Shown piece after piece: positions 1 to 11,600 of a stretch of DNA of 64,000 nt. Numbering within the stretch: the stretch's first letter is position 1; each line of letters opens with the position of its first letter. Both the position numbers and the translations under genes were made by a program. The notes beneath the pieces are model-generated. The model was given only the letters and a program-made list of their open reading frames with translations, made no database searches and had not been told where the DNA came from. Source of the DNA: Ailanthus altissimus (taxonomy: Eukaryota > Streptophyta > Magnoliopsida > Sapindales > Simaroubaceae); the NCBI GenBank assembly GCA_946807835.1, contig OX327683.1:16187001-16251000 (forward strand), given 5' to 3'.

Positions 1-1454
1 ATAGGCAAAGGCTAGGTGAATCTTAGACAGACGATGATAAGAGACAAAGTCAGAAATAGGATAAACAACATTAGAAGATTATTTATAGAAACCTCACCTA
101 TCAAGTTCTTTACGATCACGATATCTCTTAACCTGATCAACAACATATGGGTTCAAGGAAACAGTTTATGAAGTTATATAGTTAGAATCAATTTCAAAAA
201 TTAAAGTTATAGTGGAAGAAATACGTACCTCAGGATTTGTATTGGAAGAGTCATCCAAAGGCATGGTAGTATCATCAAGAGGAGTATCATAGTCTAGAGA
301 GGGCACAACAAGTATTAACTTTTTCGAACAACTGAGCTGGTCTTTCATTGAGATTATCTAAAGAATCCCCCTATTCGAATTATATGAATCTTACTCCGTA
401 CCCGAAATCCATAACTTCTTTTCTTCCAACTATAACCATTCATTTTCCTTACTACTAATCTCGCCCTGGAGAGGAACTAGAGATACATTTCTAAAATAAT
501 AAGACTCTTGTTCACAGAATTGAACATTCATGGACACAAGTATTTATCTTTAGGAGGATGAAAACATTTATAGCCCTTTTATGAACTATAGTAACAAAAA
601 AAGACACACTTAAGAGCACGAGGATCAACTTTATCCGTAAGATGAGAGTGCATATAAACATGACGCATAACCAAAAACCTTAGAATAAATATTTGGAGCA
701 GAAGGAATAGAGTGAAATGGGACAACATCAGGAGTTTGATAGTCGATTATACTAGTAGGCATTCAGTTGATAAGAAATATGGCAGTCATGACAGCGTCAG
801 CCCAAAAACATTTGGAAACACACATAGTAAAGCATAAGGCTAGGCCACCTATAAGATATGGCGGTTCTTACACTCTGTTATACTGTTCTGTTGTGGTGTG
901 TAGGCACATGTTGTCTAGTAGAGGATACTATTTACTTTGAAGAAGCCAGTAAGAGACTAATTTACAAACTCACAACCATTGTTAGAATAAAAGACCTTAA
1001 CCTGAGTATGAAACTATGTGGCAATCATTGTTGAAAATTGAGGAATAACATGTATAACGTCACTATTAGACTTCAGCAAATATACCCAAGTCACTCTAGT
1101 ATAATCATCAATAAAAGACAAAGTATTTATGGCCCGAAGCAAAAGGGGTAAAGAAAGGACCCAAACATCAATATAGATACATGTAAAGGAATTAGACTTT
1201 TATTGAAATTCACTTTAAAAGACACGATGGTTTTTAGCATAAATGCATTGTTCACATTTTAAACTAGAAACAAAAATATTGTGAAACAACTGAGGAAATA
1301 TTGGGATTGAGATATGAGTTTGCTTAATTTTGCTTCTTTAGGATTTCTCATTTCTTGTTTTTTCTCATCTTTTCTTTTAAGGGATATTGTATACAAAGAT
1401 ATAATTGTATAGTATGTGTTACTCTATAGTGAGGACGTTGAAGACCTTTGGTTT
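1..1454 (-). mobile_element. Ty1/copia polyprotein remnant, cut by the window edge
   Basis: Read on the minus strand, this stretch carries pieces of a copia polyprotein in the expected order: a CEQC-x-YAKNHR zinc-binding stretch near 1260-1220, an integrase core FIDDYTRVTWVYLLK near 1130-1080, a DNGCEF block near 980, and a block resembling YPISDFVSYHRLS near 80-30, which lies between integrase and reverse transcriptase in plant copia elements. Stops and frameshifts break every frame, so this is a dead copy. It runs off the left end of the window. No long terminal repeat of this copy was found. The plus-strand copia element begins at 1460, so it may have inserted into this older one, but continuation of the older copy to the right of 5860 could not be shown. 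Confidence 0.8.
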
Positions 1455-1459
1455 ACTTT

Positions 1460-1648
1460 TGTTAGCATAAAAATCAAATTTGTGGGCTGAAAAAGTTAAC
1501 AAATTTAACATTAGAGATTGATGCATTTATTTTCTTTAATTATTTCCTTGATTTTAGGAGATTTTTCCTCTTTTGTTTTTGATTCGTATCTATATATTTG
1601 CAATCTTTCTATCAATGAAATTAATGAGAAATATTTAGTAAATCAATA
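1460..1648 (+). repeat. 5' LTR of copia element
   Basis: 189 bp starting TGTTAG and ending AATCAATA. It matches 5667-5855 nearly base for base over the block from the AGATTRATG region to the ATGAGAAATATT end. The primer-binding site starts at the next base. The terminal dinucleotide is TA rather than the usual CA. Confidence 0.92.
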
Positions 1649-4600
1649 TGGTATCTGAGTAAGGTTTCGACTCTTTAAGCCAATTTTTTTTCATTTGAGT
1701 ATTATCGAAAAAATTTCCGAACCGAATACTATTCATTTGCCGTTGGTTACTGTTTACAGACCGAAATTTAATTTTTTTAAGTCTCAAATCAGTCGTGCAA
1801 ATCCAACTGGTTCTTATTTTGGCTAAAACAGCTTTCATTTCGACAAATTGTGACAGTTTTCCAATTATTGTTCACTTACCACTGGTTACTGTCACTCATT
1901 GTGGCTACTTTTTTCGGCGAGTTACTGTACACCGACGTTATCCAGACGTTCAAAGGATGTCGACAGTCACAACCCCACTGGAATTACTCCAATTCGAGAC
2001 TGGAGCAACCCGCACTTGCCTCTCAAAGTTTCTGCCACCATTTATCTTTCAACTCAGATCCCGGCAGTCTTTCAGCGTGTTTCTCCTCACCGCCGACATC
2101 TTTTAACTCCTCTTCACCGGATCTATCTATCTACGGTGTCCTCTTGCCCGTAGCCTCTTCCATCGTTGCACAAAAAATTTTTGTTGTTATTTTTTCATGG
2201 ACACTGTCATTCCCCTAGCTTTATCCATACAGACCTAGGCTTTTACTAACTCTAGCAACCTCGTCACCTCTTTTACAATGGGGACAGCAACTCTCTTCAC
2301 ATTACTACCCATAAACTTGATGATAGCAACTTTCTCTTTACTTTAATCTCTTCAGTCAATTTCATGACATCCTAGATTATTGATTTAGGTGCCTCCGACC
2401 ATATGATTGGCGTCTATAATGTTTTTCACTCATATGTATCGTATTCTAATAAAGCCACTGTTAAAATTGCCGATGGCTCATTGTCTTCTATTGTAGGAAT
2501 AGGAACTGTTAGATTGTTCAATGGTTTCACTCTTACATTAGTTCTTCATATTCCCTCGTTAACTTGTAATTTGATTTCAGTTAATAAACTCACTCGTGAT
2601 TATCATTGTGTTGCTAAATTCGTATCTTCCTCTTATTAATTTCATGATCTATCATTGGGGAGGATGATTGGCAGTGCTAAGATTCATGAAGGTCTTTATT
2701 TCCTTGAAGATCAAAATAAAGAGTCGAAAAACTATTGTCTGGTGTTGCTTCTGTTTCTACTTCTAATTCAAGTAAGTTACTGTTGTGTCATCGTAGACTA
2801 TCACCCCATTTTTTCTTATTTGCAACGGTTGTTTCCCTCTTTATTTGATAATAAAAGTTCCATTTCTTTTCAATGTGATAAATGTCAGTTTGCTAAATAC
2901 ACTCAATCTTCTTTTCTTCTAAGGTTATATATTCCATCCATTCCTTTCTCTTTGATCCATAGTGACATATGGAGACCATCGAAAATTACAACTTCACATG
3001 GCAAAAGATGGTTTATAACCTTTATTGATGTCATACACGTATCAGTTAGGTCTATCATCTCCGCAAAAAATCCAAAGCATATGAAGTGATAAAAAATTTC
3101 AATCACATGATTCAAACTCAATTTCAAACAAAAATTTGTGTGCTCATTCTTGGTTAATATTTGCTCTAGAAAGGAATTATTAATCAAAGTTCTTGTGTTG
3201 ATACTCCACAACAAAATGGCATCTCCGAAAGGAAAAATCGTCATATGTTGGAAGTCGCTCATGCTCTTATGTTTACCATGAATATTCCAAATTATTTGTG
3301 GGGGAATGCCATCTTAATTGCCACCTATCTCATAAATCGCCTTCCAAGCCACACTCTTAAGTTTGAGTCTCCATTCTCTGTTCTCACAAAGTCTTATCCT
3401 TGTATTCAAACAAACACTCTTCTATTAAAAACCTTTGGTTGTACTGCATTTGTACACATTCATGATCACAATCGTAATAAGCTTGACCCTAGAGCACTAA
3501 AGACTATCTTTTTTGGTTATTCTCCAATCCAAAAAGGGTATAAATGTTATTGCCCCCATTCCAAGAAAACCTATGTTTTGTGTGATGTCACCTTTTTTTA
3601 GGATACTCCATACTACTATCCTATTTTGCTTCAAGGGGAAGATTGTTTATCAGGAAGCTCAGTGTTCATAGGATACTTTGGATGTACCATTAAACCAATC
3701 TGTCACTTTAACCATACATCCTTCTTTTACTATGACCAACATTCCTACTCCAATAGTGTCTATTACTGAACTCAGTCCAGTTACTTCTTCAAGACAATCA
3801 CAGGATAATTTGCCAACACTAGAAACAGTGACAGAAATAACTAGGCCAAATTAGTAAGAGTTACATGTCTACTTTAGAAGAAAGTTCTCTCAAGCAAATG
3901 AGCAAATCATGAATCCTAATCATGGTTAAGAAGTCGAATCAGTGATAGAACCTCAGTCTTCAGATAGGTCAGGTAATCAAGATCCAAGTTCTGATTCTGA
4001 TCTAGATGTTCTTATACTCAACATCCCATTTCTAAATATATTTCTTATTTTAACTTGTCACCTTCATTTTGTGCTTTCACCTCGAATGTGTCTAGTGTTG
4101 TTATTCCCAAGACAATTGAAGAGGCTTTTAATGTTCCTAAATGGAAGACTGCAATACTTGAAGAAATGCGTGCCCTTAAACAAAACAATACTTGAAGGTT
4201 GGTGGAGCTTCCACATGATAAAAGAATTATAGTGTAAATGGGTATTCACGGTCAAATATAAAGCTAATGGTTCCATCGGAATGTACAAAGCATGGTCAGT
4301 GGCCTGGAGTACACTACATCAACTTGATGTAAAGCATGCATTTTTGAATGGGGACCTTGAAGAAGAAGTGTACATAAGTAAACCTCTAGGTTTTGAACAA
4401 AGGATAGGTAGCTGAACTGTTTGTAAGCTCAACAAGTCCCTCTATGATTTGAAACAATCTCCTCGTGCTTGGTTTAATCAATTCTCCAAAGTAATAAAAA
4501 AATCTTTGATATCTAAGGGCAAGCAGATCATACATTGTTTTTCAAACACTCAAAAAACGGAAAGATAACTATTTTAATAGTTTATGTTGATGACATCATA

Positions 4601-4920
4601 GTCACCGGGGACAACATTGAGGAGATGAATATAATTAAACAGATGATGGCAAGAGAGTTTAGGGTTAAAGATCTTGGAGCATTGAAATATTTTTTGGGAA
4701 TAGAATTTGCAAGAAGCAAGAAAGGTATTTCTGTGTCATAAAGGTAATACACTCTTGACTTATTAGAAGAAACTAGTATGCTAGGAAGAAACCCTAGTAA
4801 AACATCCGATTGAACTTGGAAATAAAGAAAAATTGTTCGAAGAGATCCAATTGACAAAGGAAGGTACCAACGACTTGTGGGAAAACTTATTTATCTATCT
4901 TATACAAGACCCAACATTGG

Positions 4921-5176
4921 TTTTGCTGTGAGCCTGGTCAGCCAGTACTTGCATGCACCTTGTCAAGGTCATCTCGATGTAGTGTATAGAATCTTAATTG
5001 AAACAAACACTTGAAAAATGACTTTTTTAGAAAGACCGATGATTGCTTTTGCTATGAGCTTGGTCAGCCAGTATATGCATGCACCTTGTCAAGGTCATCT
5101 CGATGCAGTGTATAAAATCTTGAGGTAATTGAAACAAACACTTGAAAAATGACTTTTTTAAAAAGACCGATGATTG
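4921..5176 (+). repeat. 126-bp tandem duplication inside copia reverse transcriptase/RNase H
   Basis: The stretch starting TTTTGCTGTGAGCCTGGTCA at 4921 is repeated at 5047 with few changes. The second copy keeps a few extra bases (TGAGGTA) that the first lacks. The duplication repeats the segment coding the reverse-transcriptase end (FAVSLVSQYL-like) and adds to the inactivation of the element. Confidence 0.85.
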
Positions 5177-5666
5177 AAAAGTTAAAGTTTCACAGATTCT
5201 GATTAGGCTGGTTCATTTGATGAAAGAAAATCAACATCAGGTTACTGTACTCTATTATGGAGTAACTTGGTAACTTCGAGGAGCAAGAAACAATCTATCA
5301 TAGCAAGAAGTATTGCTGAAGCTGAATACAGAGCTATGCTCATGGAGTTTGTGAAGTTATCTGGATAAAAAGATTGATGGAAGAATTAAAGATTAAATAT
5401 GAGGATCCCATTTATCTTTATTGTGATAACAAATCAACTATCAGTATAGCTCACAAACTGGTACATCATGATAGAACAAAATATGTTGAGGTAAATCAAC
5501 ACTTTATTAAAGAAAAAATTGATGGAGGTATTATCAGCATTGAATATGTACCTACTGATCAACAAATTGGTTAATATACTTACTAAAGGTCTTACAGAAC
5601 AAGTGTTTGATTCTCTCTTGGACAAGCTTGGCCTCATCTATATTTACAGCCAAGCTAAAGGGGGAG

Positions 5667-5855
5667 TGTTAGCAGAAAATTTAATTTGTAGGCTGTAAAA
5701 GTCAACAAATTTGACATTAGAGATTAATGTACTTATTTTCTTTGATTATTTCCTTGATTCAAGGAGTTTTTTCCTCTTTTGTTTTTTTATCTGTATCTAT
5801 ATATTTGCAATCTTTCTATCAATGAAATTAATGAGAAATATTCAGTAAATCTATA
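5667..5855 (+). repeat. 3' LTR of copia element
   Basis: Direct copy of the 5' LTR, 189 bp, preceded by a purine tract AAAGGGGGAG and followed by the target-site duplication ACTTT. Confidence 0.92.
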
Positions 5856-5860
5856 ACTTT

Positions 5861-8669
5861 TATAGTCCCTTTTTGTTTTCTTGTAAAATTTTATTTGTTA
5901 TAAAAAAATGTGTTAGAATAAAACTTTTGTTTTTCACATTCAATACATCTTATATAGATTATTAGTCTTACCAACAACTAGAGATGTGAATGATGTTGAT
6001 CTCCCCTCCCTCAATTTTATTTGGATCTTTCATTTGTGTGTATCTTGCACTTAAAAATGAGATGGGCAATGACAAAAATAGCAACTCAAAACATTAGATG
6101 TGATATTCAGTTTAGCCTTGGTCAAATTTATGATTTTAAGCAGATAGATAAGAGCTCGATAATATTATTTGAACTAGATAGACTTGTCATGTGGACCAAA
6201 ACACAAAACACATGGATCCAAACATATTAATTCGAACTTTTGATTTTATAAATAGAATAAACGTTCTAGGATTTTAACACTCAAATAAACTCTAATTCTA
6301 TGTTTGAGTAACTGTTACATCCAAAAGTTTTAGTGGATAGGTTAAGGCCTAACTGAGTATAACTTTGTACCTCTTCAAAAGCAGTAAAGAAATCATTAAA
6401 AGAAAACACTTAGGGAATTGATTCAAAGAAAATAAGATCTTTAAGTGATGTACAGATAACGATAGAGTAATAATTATCATTGAGTGTTAACTCTGATTTT
6501 ATAAGATCTTTAAGGATGGATTGATTGCCATTGAATCTTAGAACATATACTCGTACTCTTGTAAGACTTTAAAACTGGATGCTGGAAAAAGGCTTTATAT
6601 AGCACAAAATAAAAGGAGTTTGACCACCATCATTAACAAAATTATCACCACGAGGAGAGATAAATAATCTGTTTTTTGAGAAATTAACATCCTCCATCAC
6701 AAAATAATATTGACTCTTAAACATTTTTAAAGTTCCATAAATTAACCAACAAACTCGTTTGATAGTTTTGTGATCTATTTTCTTAGCATTAGGATTAGCA
6801 TTGTGAGCGAAAGAAACAAAAGAACAAAATCAAAGACAAAAGGAGGAAGATGAAGAAACAATATTGAATAAGGGGAGTAAAGCTATTCAAAACTAAGGAA
6901 GGCATACAATTAATTAGGGAAAATATGTATAGACTATGTGAGTATATTATGTATATACACAAATAAAAATGAAAATATGTGTCCTCCTTTCATGACTTCC
7001 ACTTCAGCATCAATTTCAGTGTGGTTTGGTTTTGCCATTACCTTAAGAAGTAGCTGATATGAAGAGAAAATATGGGTTGTTTCGTGTTTGATACCGCGTT
7101 AAGGTTGGAGGGAGTAAAGAGAAAGATGTACAAATAGAGGAGTTCTTACCACCAAGAGAAGTAGACTAACATGAAAATACGTGGTGTGTTTGGCATTTGA
7201 TACCGTATTAAGGTTAAAATTTGGGGGAATGCAAAGAGGGATGCATAATAGTTGAGTACATACCACAAACAAGGGACAAGTAAGATGACTTAACTGTGTC
7301 CTTAAAAGGTTAATTTTGAAAGATACTATGACTTTATCTTTGTACTACTTTAAGTGTTAGAAATATTCGAAGGAATTGATTTTAGAAGGCAGGTGGAGTA
7401 ATGTTCTTTTCATGCTTCATTTTTGTGGATTTCATCATTGCTCTAATTATTTAGGCTATTCTATCCATTATCTTCTATTGACTTCCTATAGGAAGCTTAT
7501 TGATTAGGATTTCATTTTCCCACATATCTTAGGATAGATAGATGGAGATATGTTCTTTGATTCCAATCCTTAATCTGGTTTCTTCTTATTTATTAAAAGA
7601 TAAAGTAGTAAGCGGAAAGAAAAGGAAATTGATGCATCATTCATTCTTGAAGTTGTGATATGGCTTATGGATTGTGTAGAAAATTGTTATGCTTATTGGT
7701 GCTAGTTTGAGGTCTTGCATCAATCAGCTTTTCATATTTGGCATAGATTTTGGATGATTCCAATAGATGAAAAGGGATCTATAGAGATGCTGAATGAAAA
7801 CATAGCTATGGGAAATATATAGTAAAAGAATTAAGAGAATTTTTAGGAGAAAGAAGAGTTTATAATAGGTTAGCTGAGAATAAGGTTTTTCACTTCACTG
7901 TAGGATAATCTTTGAACATATTTAAAGGAATTTCCAGAAGCTCTTCTTTTAGAGATTGAAACAGTGTTCTTTATGACCTTTTTTCTTCTTTCTTTGATGC
8001 GTTCTATTGTTTCCCTGTTTTATCGTTTATCCCTCCGAAATACCAGACAAAATTTTTCCTTAATATGGTTTTCTGAAAGCGTAGGATGGACTATAGATCT
8101 TTTCATCAAGTAGTACCTTTTTGTCTCTCATCAGTTGGAATATTTAAAGATAGTGTCAATGATCTAATTGTTATTATTACTGCAGTGGTTTATTTGTTCA
8201 CTTCTAGTAGTTTGGACAAGATTCATTGGAGTGCCAAGTGATTTTGACTAAATGAATTGTGCGGTTCAGAATATGATTTGCTGTGAATTATATAAAACAT
8301 CTTGATATGTAATGAAACCCTATTTTAAACCTCCAACTCTGTGAAATTACACTACCCTAGAGATTTCTATGACGTCTAACACTTGCATCTCTTGTGTATA
8401 AGTTGTTTGCGATCTCATGATTCACTCGTAACTACTCATAACTATAATGCATAGATATCACTGCCCATTTTATGTTACAAAATACATCGCTGATCTTAAT
8501 GCATCTATTTCTAATTACTTAATGGATTAAGATGTGTGAAAAGAAAGTTAATAAATTAGTTTATATTTCCTATTAATGCATGCACTTTCCCCTATAATGT
8601 TCTCTCTCTTTTTTCATTTTCTCTTTTCCTTGGAACTTATGAAATTAACATATATCTCAATCTTGGCAG
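5861..8669. other. Unannotated DNA upstream of the first visible PRR7 exon
   Basis: No coding region could be supported. I looked specifically for the PRR7 exon that should encode the first half of the pseudo-receiver domain (a VLLVENDDSTR-type sequence) and did not find it. The only structure seen is a diverged direct repeat of about 109 bp at 7087-7300. If PRR7 is complete, this is intron sequence. Confidence 0.5.
7087..7300 (+). repeat. Diverged ~109-bp direct repeat
   Basis: Two blocks beginning TTTGATACCG and followed by TTAAGGTT start at 7087 and 7196. Both continue with matching pieces (AAAGAG, GATG, ATACCAC or TTACCAC). Non-coding and of unknown origin. Confidence 0.5.
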
Positions 8670-11600
8670 TTATTGCTGTGGAAAATGGCCTACAAGCTTG
8701 GAAAATCTTAGAAGATGTAACCAATCACATTGACCTTGTCTTAACTGAGGTAGTTATGCCTTGTTTGTCAGGCATTGGCCTTTTACACAAGATTATGGGC
8801 CACAAAACTTGCAAGAATATTCCAGTGATTAGTGAGTAAATTTCTGATACTTCCTTTTTTCTGATTAAAATTAATATTGTTTTGTTCCTATTTCTTTTAC
8901 ATGTTGATACTTTTAACTGCTACATCTGGTGGAGTTTTTTGTGCAGTGATGTCATCTCATGATTCTATGAATATAGTCTTTAAGTGTTTGTCCAAGGGTG
9001 CAGTTTACTTTTTAATGAAGCCTATTCGAAAGAATGAGCTTCAAAACCTTTGGCAGCATGTTTGGAGGAAATGCCACAGCGTGAGTTGCTATTGTTATCT
9101 CGCTTTATGTATGAAAGTATATCATGAACCAATTTTGAACTCTAAACTTCAGGTCTGTTCGTATACATGCATTCTCATAAATTGTTGAGCTATATCCAAA
9201 ATGAGGCATCCATTTTTTCTTGGAGTGAGGCTATCGGACCATATTTCAACTTTTGTTATTTTGGATTTTTGGATGTGTTGTCTTCTTATGTTTTCATCAT
9301 TTGTTTATCATATCATTGATATAGTTCACCGAAAATCTGCAAATGTCTGGCTCTTCTATTTTGTATTCACTGTTCATCCTTTCATTAGTCTAGTGGTAGT
9401 GGGAGTGAAAGTGGTATGATGACCCAGAACTCCACCAAGTCGAAAAGTGCTGAAGAGTCGGATAACAACTCTGGCAGCAATGATGAGGATGATATAGGAA
9501 GCATTAGTTTGAATATTCTGGATGGAAGTGACAATGGAAGTGGCACTCAGGTACTTTTGTGTGTTGGTGCACTTTTTAAGTTTCTTGTTCTTTTGCATCT
9601 TTCCTAACATATTTCTAAACTATGCTTATACTCTAGCTGTGTTAGTTAATGCACTGGTTTGCTAATTTGGTCCTCATCTCCCTATGGCACTTTTAGGCTG
9701 TAATTATACATTCAGTTGCAATTTACAATATCGCCCTTATAACTAAATGTATAACTATGGCTAACCTTCACATCTCCAGTAATGATATGGTGTTTCTTTC
9801 AATTCTAGTTTAAAATTTGAACATTTGGATTTCTTTATTCTTGGTTGCTCTTGAGTTTGCCTTTCTCTATGCGCACAGTTATACGGATGAGCAAAAGAAT
9901 AAAATAGGAATTGAACTGTTGATGTACTTGGATTGTTTGGTTCATTTCCCTTAATGTGTGTGTAACTTTATCTTTTGGTGAAATATCTTGCCTTTGCTAG
10001 TTAAAAGAATTCATATGTGCAGAATCAGGAACCAGCAGCTTAATTATTTATTTTAGGAAATATTTTAAGCAGCTTAATTATTTATTTTAGGAAATATTTT
10101 ATGTTTGAAGGGATCGAGGACAGAATTAGATTTTTGGTTTTCTAATTTGAATATTATTTAGTTACTTGTTTGAAGTAGATTAGCTTTGTATATGGCCGCT
10201 ATGACATTTACCTCTTTCTCATTAAATTAAATTAAATTATTATTATTATTACTACTATTATTATTATTATTATTGTACTATTTTTTCTCTTCTTCCCTTC
10301 ATTTCCTCTATTCTATCCTAAATGAATTCATAGCAAAGCTTTCTTATTTTACATCACTTGGTATTAGAGTTTAAGTTTGTAACAAAAAACTAGCACAGCT
10401 TTCATAGCCCTTACTATAGTTTTCAAAGACTCTAAAATGCCAAAAGCATTGACCACTACCCTTGCTGCCATATGCCATCACCATCTCCAACAGATGTGGA
10501 ACATCGTTATCACCATTTCACAGAGAAATTTTCAAACTACAGAACAGTGAAAACCTTATCCACTATCTGTTCCGCATGCACCTCCACAACTAAAATTCCT
10601 GATCATATTTGCTTGCATCCTTCTTGTCCAATGGAGGAATGAGACCTTAAGGCCACCACCATTAGCTTTGAAGGCACCAACCTATCAATGTACTCCATGT
10701 CTGTCATGGCCCAAGCTTTTGGTCATTATCTTTTTCTGCCAAGAATCTCTTTTAGATTTTGGCCTTGCACCTTTTTAATTGCTACATGCCAATCTAAAAC
10801 ATCTTCTGAATATGCTGATCAGAAATGGTCACTCAAGCTTTCAAGAAGAGAGATTATGGATTGGTTGTGGGTATCAAGCAAAGGGCTACATAACTTGAAT
10901 CACATCTTTTGTTGAATAAGCTTCCAAATTCAAAGGTTCTACATATTGTGCCACAATTTATTTTCGTGGCTATGGTATTCTTATGTCTAGATTCAAAGGG
11001 TTCAATCTGAAGGGACAGCTAATTCTTCCATGGATGTTGGTTTTCTGAATAAAAATTGTCCTTTTGCTTTAATTACATGAAAGATAAATCATGTGCTCTC
11101 TAATTTTGGTGCGAGCAAAATTAGGTTTCTACCTCTTAAAAACTTTTACCAATTGAAGCCTACATGGCATGAATGTTGTTGATCATCTTTTGCTCTTGTT
11201 GATGGAAAGAGAAAAACTGTAAAATATTATCTCTATCACTGATAATGAACAGTTACAAACTATATAGAGGACTATCACCAAACTAAAGAAAGGTAACAAT
11301 AATTCCTAATTTAACTTTAATACAATATAATGTTAACCTTATTTTTGTTTGAATATTACAACAATCTACTGATATTTACTATCAAAAGTCTATCAAGACA
11401 TACAACAATAATACCCGTTGAGGCGCAACTTGTAAATCTAGACTTAAGAAAGGCCAAATCTACTCCACTAAAATCGTAGAAATCTACCCCTACCCATACA
11501 TGGGAGGGGATTCGAACCTTGGCACCCAAATTGGGAGTCAAGGCTACCCACCACTCAGCCAAGTGGTGGTGGGCACTATAATGTTAACTTTAATACACTA

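Larger units (their letters stand above)
1460..5855 (+). mobile_element. Ty1/copia LTR retrotransposon, full length but inactive
   Basis: Two LTRs of 189 bp (1460-1648 and 5667-5855) enclose a decayed pol region, and a perfect 5-bp target-site duplication ACTTT lies outside them (1455-1459, 5856-5860). A primer-binding site resembling the initiator-Met tRNA complement follows the 5' LTR at 1649 and a polypurine tract (5658-5666) precedes the 3' LTR. In order I see: a protease motif (2380-2410) whose DSG triad reads D-L-G; a pre-integrase zinc finger (~2865-2920); the integrase end with a YLINRLPS-like block (~3220-3600); reverse transcriptase with YVDD (~4580-4600) and LKYFLGIEFARSKKG (~4675-4730); and an RNase H end (~5374-5574). 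No gag was recognised between 1649 and 2380. Stops interrupt all frames. Total length 4,396 bp. Confidence 0.93.

Noticed and set aside
1795..2218. Overlapping open frames of 84-122 codons after the copia 5' LTR
   Set aside because: Three frames open at once, no gag or other domain recognised; not reported as genes.
10688..10915. 75-codon open frame in the PRR7 intron
   Set aside because: No recognisable domain, no splice or promoter context; probably part of decayed repeat DNA.
11500..11576. tRNA-like sequence with box A and box B
   Set aside because: No closing acceptor stem and it is the head of a SINE with a target-site duplication, so it is not a tRNA gene.
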